This document shows, in pieces, positions 9,258 to 19,098 of a DNA stretch of 64,000 nt. The notes under the pieces are model-generated. The model had not been told where the DNA came from. It made no database searches and worked only from the letters and a program-made list of their open reading frames with translations. This DNA comes from Loripinus fragilis (Eukaryota > Mollusca > Bivalvia > Lucinida > Lucinidae), in the NCBI GenBank assembly GCA_964019695.1, contig OZ026516.1:81795018-81859017 (forward strand), in the 5' to 3' direction. Numbering within the stretch: the stretch's first letter is position 1; each line of letters begins with the position of its first letter. A program made the translations under genes and the position numbers.

Positions 9258-11025
9258 CAGAAAATGCAAAAACCCAGAAAAAGATTTTTTTTCTGTTCGT
9301 TTATTGATTTTAGCAAAGCATTTGATTCTGTATGGCGAGTTGAGCTATGGAAGAAACTATCAGCCAGTAAAATGAACGGAAAATGTTTCCAGATTATTTT
9401 TAACACGTACAAGGGAATTAAATCATGTGTTCATATAATGGAGAGCAATCTTCGTTCTCCTCAAATTTTCGAGGCGTAAGACAAGGTGAAAATTTATCCC
9501 CTGTATTTTTTGCCTTATTTTTAAACGACTTAGAATCTTTTCTATGCGACGAAAGTTGCAATGGTGTTAACTTTGAGTTCCAATGTGAAGAAATAGCATT
9601 GTATTTGAAACTGCTTGTGTTGCTTTATGCCGACGATACAGTTGTTTTGGTACAGATTAGAAGGAATTTTAAAATAATTTAGACATGTTCTATGAATACG
9701 CAGAATTGTGGCACTTACCCATTAACTTTGATAAAGCTATAATTATGATCTTTGGTACTCGACAAGACCAGCGTTTTAATTGTAATCTTGGTGGTCACAT
9801 CTGTACTGACTTTAAATATCTCAGTGTTATTTTTAGCAGAAATAGGCGCTTCCAAAGAAACATAATGCTGAGCAAGCCAGGAAGACAATGCATGTACTTT
9901 TTTAACGAATTCGTAATCTTAATATGCCAATTGATTTGCAGTTGTGTTCATTTGATCATGTTATTTTACCAATTGCATTATATGGTTGTGAAATTTGGGG
10001 CTTTGAATATAGCCTAATTATTGAAATTTACATAATAATTTCCTCAGACAGATTATTAACTTGAGAAAAAGTACCCCTATATATGTGTTACATGCACAAT
10101 TGGGACGACACCCACTACAAATTAATATCAAGCCACGAATGATAGGTTTCTGGTTATCAATTGTCAATGGAAAAGAATCCAAATTATCAAAATTACTGTA
10201 CTCAATAATGCTTAAAGAACACGAAAATGGTTTTTATAACTTAATATGGATCCGCTGTATAAACGACATACTTGTTTCTGTAAGCCGACCTGATCTTTCT
10301 AAAACTGAACCAGTCAATTACCCAAATTCTGTGAAAATGGATATTTCACGAACATTGCCAGATTTGTATATTCAAGAATGGAATGAGAAAGCTATCGTTT
10401 GCTCAAAGGAAAACAATATATTTTGAAAAATATTTGATTAATGTTTCAAAAGTTTGTTATTCCAAAATTATTGAATATAGGACTGGTAACCATCGACTAC
10501 CAATTGAGACTGGACGATGGGATGCCCAATTAAATGTGCGAAAATGTAAAATTTGCACTATAGACGACATTGGTGATGAGTATCATTATTTGTTTACATG
10601 TGACTTTTTTAACAGTGACAGAAAATTATATTTGAAACCGTATTTTTATGTTAAGCCAAATATACGCAAGTATAGGAAGCTTTTTACTTCAAACAATGAA
10701 GCAACACTCATTAAACTATCAAAATTTGTTGCAATTATTATGGAAAAGTTTTTTTGTGTATATTGATTTTCTAAAAATTTTAGATAAATTACTTATATGA
10801 AGATTAATCATAGAGTCTTGTTATAAAAGGTCAATTTCCTGTCATGGACTATATTTCCAATACAATAATATTGTATTTGATAGTACACTGTATTTATGTA
10901 TTATGTCTATTTTCTGCATAACATGTATAAATGCGTTATTCTCCTACGCCACCTGTGAGTGGCCTGAGCTGTATAGTTTTCAATAAAGTTATGTTCTGTT
11001 GTGTTCTGTTCTGTTATGATATGTT
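9258..11025 (+). mobile_element. 5'-truncated LINE (non-LTR retrotransposon)
   Basis: The copy starts within the reverse-transcriptase palm and ends in CAATAAAGTT followed by a TTCTG/TTCTGTTCTGTTATG tail at about 10982-11025, typical of a LINE with a short-repeat tail. Coding remnants occupy 9264-10766. A minus-strand copy of just the tail (CAGGACAGAACTTTATTGAA) lies at 51662-51690. The clade (jockey/CR1-like group) is inference from motif style only. Confidence 0.85.
9264..10766 (+). pseudogene. LINE reverse transcriptase, frameshifted
   Basis: Reverse transcriptase copies the element's RNA at a nicked target. The order of motifs is clear. FIDFSKAFDSVWR lies in the frame starting at 9264, with the first catalytic Asp. 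GVRQGENLSPVFFALFLNDL and LLYADDTVVLV, the YADD catalytic box, are in the frame open at 9425-9682. NFDKAIIMIFG is in the frame at 9685, a YGCEIWGF segment lies near 9980, then RKSTPIYVLHAQLGRHPLQI at 10061. A C-terminal Cys/His stretch (CKICTIDDIGDEYHYLFTC) is in the frame at 10383. At least four frame changes and internal stops show the gene is dead. No endonuclease domain is present, as expected from 5' truncation. Confidence 0.92.
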
Positions 11026-11350
11026 CCAACAACTGAACATAGCAACTAGACGGTATTTGATACCAGACATGCAATATTGTGGGTGGCAAGATAATAACAG
11101 CCTTTTTATTATTGATCAACATGATAAAAAATGGAACACAACTGTGCATTTCCGCTTTTACCAATTACACCCAATTTATTGCGTTACCGTTTGATGCATA
11201 ACTCTGGTTTAAGAGAGAATCCTTATCATCAGGAAAGTTTAAACTGAGAATAAATACTGTTTACAAACAGAAGTGCAGATCAGCTTGCTTATACACATAG
11301 GTCTAGGTTGCAATTACAAATGTATCACTCGTTGCTTAGAAAGTTTACTA
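11026..11350. other. Spacer, nothing recognised
   Basis: Overlapping short ORFs on both strands, with no repeat family or gene seen. Confidence 0.4.
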
Positions 11351-11352
11351 TT

Positions 11353-11563
11353 TACAGTAAAACCTGTCTTAAGCGGCCACTCAAAAGTAGAAAAAAACAA
11401 AGATTCTAATGCCAAATGGTAGCTTAATGAAGGTCGAAAGTATTGCAGAATGCTCCCCTTGGAGCATTCTGCAATACTGTTGACCTGATTAAGCGATAAT
11501 TGGTCTTGAAAACCAATTAATGAACATCTTTTTGAGATGCCGCTTAAGACAGGTTTTACTGTA
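11353..11563 (+). mobile_element. Family-5 foldback MITE, best complete copy
   Basis: The ends TACAGTAAAACCTGTCTTAA and TTAAGACAGGTTTTACTGTA form an essentially perfect TIR. The interior carries GGTAGCTTAATGAAGGTCGA and a second palindrome, GCAGAATGCTCC / GGAGCATTCTGC. The whole 211-bp unit can fold on itself. No coding capacity; presumably mobilised by a transposase in trans. Confidence 0.92.
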
Positions 11564-11990
11564 TGTACACATACAACATCCAAATATTCAGGATTATAGC
11601 TAGCCTGTGCTGGTGAATTTAACCTGGTTGTATAAAGACATGTTTTTTCGTGACATGGTCCAATTTATCTTGGTGCAATAAAATGAAACACTCCTGTGTG
11701 CAGCTTAAAGAATCTAAATGCTGTAAAACAAAGTCCCTTGGTAATAATAAATCCAAACATCATTATAAATTGATGCAATCTTTGAGCTTATCAAAGGTTT
11801 TATTCTTAATATATGGCGTCTTCCCTACTTACCCAGCTTCTCGTTATTTTATCATCTAAGGTTACCGCTCATGTTAAATGTAATTCATGTAACCAGATCG
11901 CATGCACACCCGTTTACTATGTATAGTCCGTGCTCGATAACAGTAAGATGACGAAACAGATTTACAGTTAGAAGTATGAAAGAAAACCAT
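11564..11990. other. Spacer, nothing recognised
   Basis: A 69-codon ORF at 11650-11859 shows no recognisable domain. Confidence 0.4.
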
Positions 11991-11993
11991 ATA

Positions 11994-12232
11994 TGAGCCG
12001 TGACATGAGATTTCCTACAATGTGGTATGTGCGACCAGCAAAGCCTCAGATCAGCCTGCGCATACGCGCAGTCTGATCAGAGCCTTTGCTATTCGCTTGA
12101 GTATTCTATGAGTGTTGAGCTACTGACTGAATATCTTTTGGAGTTGCTAAGCATAAAAGGAGGCTGCACAGCCTCTTCTGATTCTACACTTGTCAAAATG
12201 CCACATTGTTGGAAATCACATGTCGCGGCTTA
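11994..12232 (+). mobile_element. Family-2 palindromic MITE (239 bp)
   Basis: The ends TGAGCCGTGACATGAGATTT and its near complement (GGAAATCACATGTCGCGGCT) form the TIR. An internal palindrome GATCAGCCTGCGCATACGCG / CAGTCTGATCAG is followed by AAAAGGAGGCTGCACAGCCT. The same 239-bp length recurs at 16992-17230 and 18665-18903. Confidence 0.9.
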
Positions 12233-12425
12233 TATTTGTCCAATCAGGTGAATATAGTACCATAACGTGACCAATACGTAACTCTACTCTTATCGAACAC
12301 GGACTCTACGATGCGGCAATAAAGACAACCCCGATGTTGACATAGTATTTGTTGTACAGCTGCATACCAAGTAAACATCTAAAAGCGGACTGGCTGAATA
12401 TATTTTGGTGCGCATGGAAAATGTT

Positions 12426-12582
12426 AGACTGGCCCAAGTCCTTAAAACAGGTTTTCATCAATGTTTGATAATATATACTTGTAGCCAGTCTTACTCTGAT
12501 GGCTCTGTTTTGAAATTAGACTGGCTACAAGTATATGATATGACACGTTGATGAAAACTTGTTCTAGGACTGGAGCCAGTCT
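12426..12582. mobile_element. Family-3 foldback, shortened core
   Basis: AGACTGGCCCAAGTCCTTAA at the left and GGACTGGAGCCAGTCT at the right bound arms carrying TATACTTGTAGCCAGTCT and AGACTGGCTACAAGTATA. The central arms are shortened (GGCTCTGTTTTGAAATTAGA) compared with the copy at 8290. Confidence 0.88.
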
Positions 12583-12583
12583 A

Positions 12584-12868
12584 GGAAAAGCTTTTTGGGT
12601 ACGCATGGAAAATGCTTCACTGGTGCTGCGAATGTATCAAATGAATGCCAGTTTTTCATCAATGTGTCATAATATATACTTGTAGCCAGTCTTACTCTGA
12701 TGGCTCTGTTTTAAAACAGAGCCATCAAAGTAAGATTGGCTACAAGTATATGATATGACACATTGATGAAAATTTGTTTTAAGGACTGGAGCCAGTCTAG
12801 GAAAAGCTTTTTGGGTACGCATTGAAAATGCTGCATTAGTGCTGCGAATGTATCAAATGAATGCCTGT
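12584..12868 (+). repeat. Direct duplication (period ~218 bp) carrying family-3 foldbacks
   Basis: AAAAGCTTTTTGGGTACGCA and GTGCTGCGAATGTATCAAAT occur once after the first foldback and again 218 bp later. A second family-3 foldback sits between them (about 12648-12800, with the full TTTTAAAACAGAGCCATCA core). The foldback and its flank were duplicated together, or the foldback inserted in an already repeated flank. Confidence 0.85.
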
Positions 12869-12982
12869 AAGAAGTTATCTGGAAAAAAGAAGATCAGTTA
12901 CGGAATCAATTAATAATTTACGCGTAATGTCACAATATACGTGTTGAGTCGAGAAAAGAAAGCTGAGAGCATGTCAGCAAAA

Positions 12983-12985
<3 letters not shown>

Positions 12986-13034
<49 letters not shown>
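12986..13034 (+). repeat. (TC)n microsatellite
   Basis: About 24 uninterrupted TC units. Confidence 0.97.
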
Positions 13035-13038
<4 letters not shown>

Positions 13039-13092
13039 CGTGCGAATGTATTTTGACCAGTAAGTTCCAGAAAATACACAGGAGAAAACATG

Positions 13093-13314
13093 TACCTTAA
13101 ACCTTTGTCAAGCGGCCATTCTCAAAAAGACCGAAAATTGGTTTTCAAGACCAAATATCGCTTAATGCAGGTCAAAAGTATTGCAGATTGCTCAAAGTGG
13201 AGTATTCTGTACTGTTTTTGACCTTCATTAAGCTACATGTACCATTATTTTGTCATTAAGATCTTTGTTTTTTTTTCTATTTTTGACTGGCCGTTTTACA
13301 CAGGGTTTATTGTA
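13093..13314 (-). mobile_element. Family-5 foldback MITE, diverged copy
   Basis: TACCTTAAACCTTTGTCAAG at the left and TTTTACACAGGGTTTATTGT at the right are diverged family-5 termini. The interior GCTTAATGCAGGTCAAAAGT, GACCTTCATTAAGCTACATG and CATTAAGATCTTTG blocks run opposite to the copy at 11353. Confidence 0.8.
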
Positions 13315-13344
13315 CACACGTTATTTTAAGCCAAAATTATAATA

Positions 13345-13445
13345 TTTGCGGAGAGGGAGAGTGAGAGCTGGTTGTTTTACTTTAATTGTGTTCTTGTTGT
13401 CGTGGGGCTGTAAGTGGTATGTGTCTCTTCCTCGATCTGCCGTAG
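13345..13445 (+). mobile_element. Family-1 fragment
   Basis: GAGAGTGAGAGCTGGTTGTT, TTTACTTTAATTG and GTCTCTTCCTC are three consecutive family-1 blocks (compare 34740-34815). Sequence on both sides does not continue the family. Confidence 0.65.
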
Positions 13446-14150
13446 ATCGTCACCGCTGATTCTGAACTCTCTTATAAAACCATTTATGCTAAAAGTTAGG
13501 ATTGGCAGTCGGGCGAGATTTCACATTTTGAATACACTGGGGGTTTTTAGCGTGGCATTTGTGAGGCGATATTATTGAATTATTAAGCATTGGCGTAGCT
13601 CCCATTACGCAGTTACTCAATAGCAGCATTCAGGGGAGGTCACCTAAGGTGGTAAAAGTGATTTTCCATACCACAAGGAACTGCTCTTAAAGAAAAGAAT
13701 TCACTCCCTCTGGAAGCAAATTCTTTCCTTTGAGAAAAGTTTCCATTTTGAAAAGGGACGTAATTGAAGAGAATCGCTGCTTGATTCCGTAGTCTCCCTT
13801 TGATGTGCGTAACTTTTTCAGCGTTCTGGCTACTATATTATTAGGCATCGACTAAATCATTCCTTAGTATTTCAATATTGCAATGCGATCAGCCATGCTA
13901 TTATCGTTTAGCTTGTATGTGTTAATTGATTCCGTAGAGTTCTTATTTGCTATCAGTGACAAGCATTAACAAGTTTGTATCTTTAAACAAGAAAATACTT
14001 TTAGCAATCAGATCTGCCAAAGGAATTCGCAATACAGCAACCACCTTGCACTAGCAAGTGGTCTGTATAGACAGAAAGTAAAAGGCACAAGTCAAGACAT
14101 GGAATAAAACGGATTGGTTAGGATCTCAGTTTAGTCAACCAGTCAGAAAT
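13446..14150. other. Spacer, nothing recognised
   Basis: Contains an imperfect GAATTC-containing inverted pair near 13690-13740 and no ORF of interest. Confidence 0.4.
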
Positions 14151-14154
14151 AGGC

Positions 14155-14700
14155 ACAAAAATAGTAAGTGAGTATGATCAGCAAATACCACAATCACAAA
14201 CCGCACACAACCCCGTGGCACCACGAGGAAGAGCCGCTCAACCATCACGAGACACCAGGAAGACAAATTAAGCAAAACAACCAGCTCTCTCTTCCCCATC
14301 AAGATGATTGCAATACTAGAATGGACATAAAAACATAGAACAATTACAGACTCCCATAATTGGAGTAACAATAGACAAAAAGTCAACAACAATAGAACCA
14401 CGGCCTTAGAACAGACAGCAGTCTAAGCCACCAGGGGGCTTAAATGCATTTTACTGGTACCAAACCTTCACCCTAGATTCTGCTGTTGTTGGAGCACAAG
14501 AAATGTTCAGCTCGCATGGAGGTTATCTAACTAATGCAATGTATCATCATGGAGAAACACTCTAATCAAATTAACACACCATGATGTAACAAAGAAAAGG
14601 ACTAATGATTCACAGATAGCCAGAGCTAAAGAAAACCTCAAGTTGAGCCACGGTGGGTCCAGCTACAGATAAGCATCAATACTGTTTATTCAGTGGCAGT
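14155..14700 (-). mobile_element. Family-1 repeat, long copy
   Basis: Begins AGTAAGTGAGTATGATCAGC, passes GGCACCACGAGGAAGAG, AACCAGCTCTCTCTTCCCCA and GCTCGCATGGAGGTTATCTA, and ends near CCCACGGTGGGTCCAGC-like text. The order is the reverse of 34205-34892. Confidence 0.8.
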
Positions 14701-14817
14701 CGGTGGCCACACGGACGTCGCCTACTGTTATCAAATAAATTTACTTAATAAGGACATATGCTACCAAAAACTTCCCACGCTGAAATCTGTTCAATACTTT
14801 GCACATGGTTTGTTCTA

Positions 14818-16150
14818 CGAGGGCGGGATCAAAAGTAATGCAACCAATGATGTTAAATGACAATTAAAGGTGGGATTGCATTTTTGTTTATTTCAAATTG
14901 CCAAAATACCATCCCTTCACAGATACAAAAATTATCAATTTTTTAGTTCAATCCTTGAAGACTTTCTCATAGTCTTTTTGGGGTATACCTCTAAGGAGGT
15001 TTAATATGGAGACACATAACTTTTGGCGGGAGGTATATTTCTGCCAGCAAGATTGTTCTTGAGACGAGGGAAGAGAAAAAAGTCACAGGGGACTAGATCA
15101 GGGGAATAGGGTGAATGTTCGAGAACATTGACCCACTGTTCTTTCCAAAAGCGACGCCACACTTCCGGCCTTGTGACTTGAGGCATTGTCATGTTACAAA
15201 TAAATAACACAGATGCCTATCTTCTGTCAACATTTCTGGTAGAATTTGACAAATTTTCTAAGAACTTTGTTCCTGTAAAACCTTGTATTCATTGACTTGC
15301 CTTTGGGTATAGAGACTTGTATTGCTAGTCCATGAGGAGTGAAAAATATGGCATACATAACCTTTTTACACTGGTAATCCTTTTGGCAATACAAGGCCTT
15401 CTTGCATTTTGGTAAGCCATACTCGATTACTTATTTTTCGATGCGGTTCGAAATAGTGCATCCAAGACTCATCATATGCTACTATATTCATAAATAATTT
15501 CTGATCATATCTTGGAAATCGTTTTAACAGTTTGCGCGCCGTCCTAACATGCGTGTATGTTTGCTCCTCGTTGAGCAAATGTGGGGCCCACCAAGTGCTT
15601 TCCTTCTTCATTTTCAAAATATTTCGCCAAAAGCGCAGTGCAAAAGCTTTTGAAATGCCAACCATGTCCGCAATCTGCTGAGAAGTATATCTTTGCGTCT
15701 GATTTTACTATATAATTTTTATAACAATCTTTTGACTACTTGCAGATTTAGATCTACAATATTTTGGAGCACTTGTAACAGACCCTACGCCTGCACTGAA
15801 ATCCCTAACCTGTCTGCAAACTGTAGAAAATGACATTGAATTACTAACATAAACAGTACATATGTTAGCATAAATGTCCGCTGAATCTCTGCTAAGTAAT
15901 GCGCGAGTCTTAATGTCAGCCCTGATTTCGATCTCATTTTCAACGCTTCTCCCAATCATTTTGCTTAACCGCCTATGAGTAGGGTTTGTGTAAAAGTAAA
16001 TTTCACGAGAGATATTGTGTCTACATGTGCAGTTGATACATCGGTTTAAAGGTGAGAGAATGGAGAACACATACAAGGCGTGGGTTTTATCTTCCCGCCA
16101 ACAGTTGCGGTGAAAATTAGCCAGTGGCATTACTTTGGATCCCATCCTCG
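14818..16150 (-). mobile_element. Mariner element, complete but inactive (1333 bp)
   Basis: The left TIR CGAGGGCGGGATCAAAAGTA (from 14818) and the right TIR, read inward as CGAGGATGGGATCCAAAGTA (from 16150), match with a few differences. TA at 14816-14817 and 16151-16152 flanks them, the TA duplication expected for Tc1/mariner insertion. Length fits an autonomous mariner. The single gene, on the minus strand, is frameshifted. Confidence 0.95.
14888..15959 (-). pseudogene. Mariner transposase, frameshifted
   Basis: Mariner transposase cuts at the TIRs and inserts at TA. From the ATG at 15959 the protein opens with an N-terminal helix-turn-helix half (IRADIKTRALLSRDSADIYA, then SFSTVCRQVRDFSAGVGSVT). 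The second helix-turn-helix half is IADMVGISKAFALRFWRNIL. The catalytic domain keeps IVAYDESWMHYF (first Asp), HDNASSHKA (second Asp) in another frame, and NVLEHSPYSPDLVPCDFFLF (third Asp) in the frame at 15001-15210. The likely original stop is at 14888. The span equals about 357 codons, close to the usual ~345. At least three frame changes and in-frame stops near 15708 show it is dead, although all three catalytic Asp positions survive. Confidence 0.95.
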
Positions 16151-16154
16151 TATG

Positions 16155-16695
16155 CATGGACTGTCAATTAATGAAATAAAAAGGATGTCACCTTGCTCAG
16201 TTTTTCATAATCTAATGTAGAAGTTTTCAGCAGTTAACCAATTCTCTGAACAAATAAAAGAATAACCGAAGTCCTAAATATCAATTTCTTCAGTCAGTTT
16301 CTTTCTTTTAATTTTAATTGTTGTTCATGACCTCAAGCCCATTTAGGAAATATGCATATTTATTTGTTATTCCAAGCCATGCCAATATTATTCATGCTAT
16401 ATTTTGGTAATTCCTCAAAAATAGGATTTGTATTCTTCAGAGTAACTGATATATTAATACACCTGACATTTAAAATCTTATTTTTTATTCTTATTTCATA
16501 GACATTCATAATGACTTTTAGAAAAAAAGAAAACAAATCGGGGGTCACCACACTTATTATCTTTCAGACGGGCCAAATTTAACCCAAACCCCACAGATTT
16601 TGTGCATGATTCAATATAAAAAGTTAAGGAGTGACCCTTTTTTGGCATTTTTATAATTCAATTTTGCTAGTATGAGGAAGGAAACATTACACTGA
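16155..16695. other. Spacer, nothing recognised
   Basis: AT-rich, with one 63-codon minus-strand ORF that shows no domain. Confidence 0.4.
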
Positions 16696-16697
16696 AA

Positions 16698-16778
16698 AAT
16701 GCGGTGCCCATCCGGGAATCGACCCTGGTCCTCTGGATCCATCGACACACACGCTAACAACTATGCCAGGAAGCCAGA
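16698..16778 (-). other. tRNA-like SINE head or tRNA pseudogene
   Basis: On the minus strand, TGGCATAGTTGTTAGCG resembles an A box and CAGGGTCGATTCCCGG a B box one base short of GGTTCGANTCC. Their spacing is that of a tRNA. The 3' side continues as GATGGGCACCGCATTTTTCA rather than CCA or a T-run, so a tRNA-derived SINE head is more likely than a functional tRNA. Anticodon not assigned. Confidence 0.6.
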
Positions 16779-16828
16779 TCATTCGCGGCTCACCATGATA
16801 CAATCACAGACTGCATACCAACCATAGG

Positions 16829-16888
16829 CTTGTCTGATTCTACACTTGTCAAAATGCCACATTGTTGGAAATCTCATGTCATGGCTCA
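16829..16888 (+). mobile_element. Family-2 MITE terminal fragment
   Basis: CTACACTTGTCAAAATGCCA then CATTGTTGGAAATCTCATGT and CATGGCTCA form the right-hand ~60 bp of family 2. The rest is absent. Confidence 0.8.
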
Positions 16889-16991
16889 AATATGTGTGTT
16901 TTTAAAATATCAATATGTCTGCAAAGTGAACTACTTGACTATAGAAATCTTATCACGAATTGATCTGAATGTTTTCCTGACTTACATGATA

Positions 16992-17230
16992 TGAGCCATG
17001 ACATGTGATTTCCAACAATGTGGCATTTTGTCAAGTGTAGACTCAGACGAGACTGTGCAGCCTCCTTTTAAGCTTAGAAACCTCAAATGGTGTTCAGTCA
17101 GTAGCTTGACACTTATAGGATATTCGAGCGACAAGCAAAGGCTCTGATCAGACTTCGCGTATGCGCAGGCTGATCTGAGGCTTTGCTGGTCGCTCATACC
17201 ACATTGTTGGAAATTTCATGCAGTGGCTCA
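16992..17230 (-). mobile_element. Family-2 palindromic MITE (239 bp)
   Basis: TGAGCCATGACATGTGATTT at the left pairs with GAAATTTCATGCAGTGGCTC at the right. The internal asymmetric markers (CAGCCTCCTTTTAAGC, AAGGCTCTGATCAGAC) run opposite to the copies at 11994 and 18665. The copy is flanked by ATAT on the left and ATAT on the right. Confidence 0.9.
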
Positions 17231-17669
17231 TATATTAATATCGTGAATCAGCCTTATCTCAACAATTTTTGACAGAATCATGTAAAATATTACAAAGACC
17301 ATGAGTCTTACTGGTTATAGCTTGTTTCTATCAATAACAAAGGACATAAACAAAATGTCTTCATTTTCTATTGGAAAGAAATATGTCTAATCAAACGTCA
17401 TTTTATATTGATATATGGAAAACGACAACATATCTCTCGTTAACTCGAAGTCCTTGGTATCAGTATCCTACTTCAATGCGCTAGATGTTAGAGTTAAAGA
17501 GTAAGTCTGAAATTAATGTGTTACAAAACATAACTATTTGTTCCGTACTTCATCCACAGGTACAGTTGAAAATATGGCTAATACTTCCCAAATCTAATAT
17601 AATAAGTGACATTTTAAATATATATAGGTGACATATAATAGGTGACATTTTAAGTGTCAGGACAAGGTC
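17231..17669. other. Spacer with short AGGTGACAT direct repeats
   Basis: Near 17606-17652 ATAAGTGACATTTTAA, ATAGGTGACATATAAT and ATAGGTGACATTTTAA form a small degenerate tandem repeat. Nothing else recognised. Confidence 0.5.
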
Positions 17670-17792
17670 ATGAAAATGAAGGACTGTGTAGCGATCATGT
17701 TTTTTTCAGTAGTGGTTGTGATTGGCACTTTATGGATTGCATGCAAAATAATTAAACAGAACTTGAGCCTAGTCTTGTACAACATCATCTAG
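17670..17792 (+). CDS. 40-codon ORF with a signal-anchor-like helix
   Basis: The ATG at 17670 opens MKMKDCVAIMFFSVVVVIGT followed by LWIACKIIKQNLSLVLYNII and a TAG at 17790. Two Lys and one Asp precede about 18 hydrophobic residues (AIMFFSVVVVIGTLWIAC), then a basic stretch: the layout of a type II signal anchor. It could be a micropeptide, the first coding exon of a Golgi enzyme, or chance. No clear splice donor was seen before the stop. Function not assigned. Confidence 0.3.
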   Translation: MKMKDCVAIMFFSVVVVIGTLWIACKIIKQNLSLVLYNII

Positions 17793-18109
17793 AAGGATTC
17801 AAGGATTGCTATACTACTAAAAGCGAATCGTTGAAAGTAAGACAAGTGCCTCACAGAGTAAATCTATTCATACTCTTGTGGAACAACATGCAAGAACATG
17901 ATTAATCTAACTCCAGCACACAAACTTAACATTTATTTATGACAAACCGATAGATTAGTCTTTTTAAAACATCACTGGCTTGGTCATATTGAGCACATGA
18001 GCAAAAGCTTCAAATGTTTCAGATTTTAGAGGTAGGGGTAAAATGGCCCCTGTCGTTAATGTTTTTGTTTTCTCCTTGAAATTACATGTTAGTTTCATAA
18101 GTACCTCTA

Positions 18110-18132
18110 NNNNNNNNNNNNNNNNNNNNNNN
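18110..18132. other. Assembly gap (23 N)
   Basis: A run of N. Sequence on the two sides does not obviously belong to one element, so true distance and continuity are unknown. Confidence 1.
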
Positions 18133-18660
18133 GGCGTTGAAAAACAAGTGCGAGTTGGGTAACGTTTTTAGCCACACTGAAATGCGTCCTCTTCTTTTTT
18201 GCGTTTCTGACACCCCCAAAACAGCGTTAATTTACCTTAAAAACGGACCTAATTGTTGTGTCCGTTTTTATTTTGGTGGCCGTTCTCTTTAATCTAATGC
18301 CACCTGATAACCATGGCGTGTGCCCATTCATAAGAAGAAAATGCAATATAAGGATATGATCTGGGGCTAGACAAGGGATTTTTTATCTTTATATTTTATT
18401 GCCAAAATTTCATATAAAATACAATATACAATTATGCATTTGTTACATAGAAAAACATACACTCCATAACTTGTAAACAAATTTGAGTGTCCATGCTATG
18501 AAGCGTTTTTAGCAGAAAGTGGGTCGCAAGCTTACATGATACTTCATGTACTTATTATGTATTGCCATTATGAAGTTGCAAGATTTAACTAATTTACTTG
18601 ATTTTATGTCCCACCTGCTTTTGAAGCACCTTTATTCACATGAGGCAACAACTGTTTACA
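18133..18660. other. Spacer after the gap
   Basis: Contains a run of CCCCC-containing and TTTTAT-rich text and no ORF or repeat recognised. Confidence 0.4.
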
Positions 18661-18664
18661 TAAT

Positions 18665-18903
18665 TGAGCCACGACATGAGATTTCCAACAATGTGGTATG
18701 TGCGACCAGCAAAGCCTCAGATCAGCCTGCGCATACGCGCAGTCTGATCAGAGCCTTTGCTAGCCTTTTGAATATTCTATGATTCTTGGGCAACTGACCA
18801 AACATCATTTGGAGTTTCTAAGCTTAAAAGGAGGATGCACAGGCTCGTCTGAGTCTACACTTGTCAAAATGTCACATTGTTGGAAATCACATGTCGCGGC
18901 TGA
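18665..18903 (+). mobile_element. Family-2 palindromic MITE (239 bp)
   Basis: TGAGCCACGACATGAGATTT at the left and GGAAATCACATGTCGCGGCT at the right, with GATCAGCCTGCGCATACGCG in between, almost identical to the copy at 11994. A spurious ORF reads into it from upstream. Confidence 0.92.
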
Positions 18904-19098
18904 TATATCATCACTCTGACAACTTACTATCACAGTACTTCTATTTCATTGACACATTTACAATATTAATTTTCATGCGACAGTCTATCAAACCAAGAGC
19001 ACTTTCAGGCTCATATCGACATCTGGAGAGATTGTATTTCAGTAAAGTAAAAGGGAAAACATCACACAGTACCTCACATTGTACAGGGTAAACATGAC

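Noticed and set aside
12986..13034. (TC)n as another family-1-seeded microsatellite
   Set aside because: Immediate flanks do not match family 1; the family-1 fragment begins ~310 bp further on.
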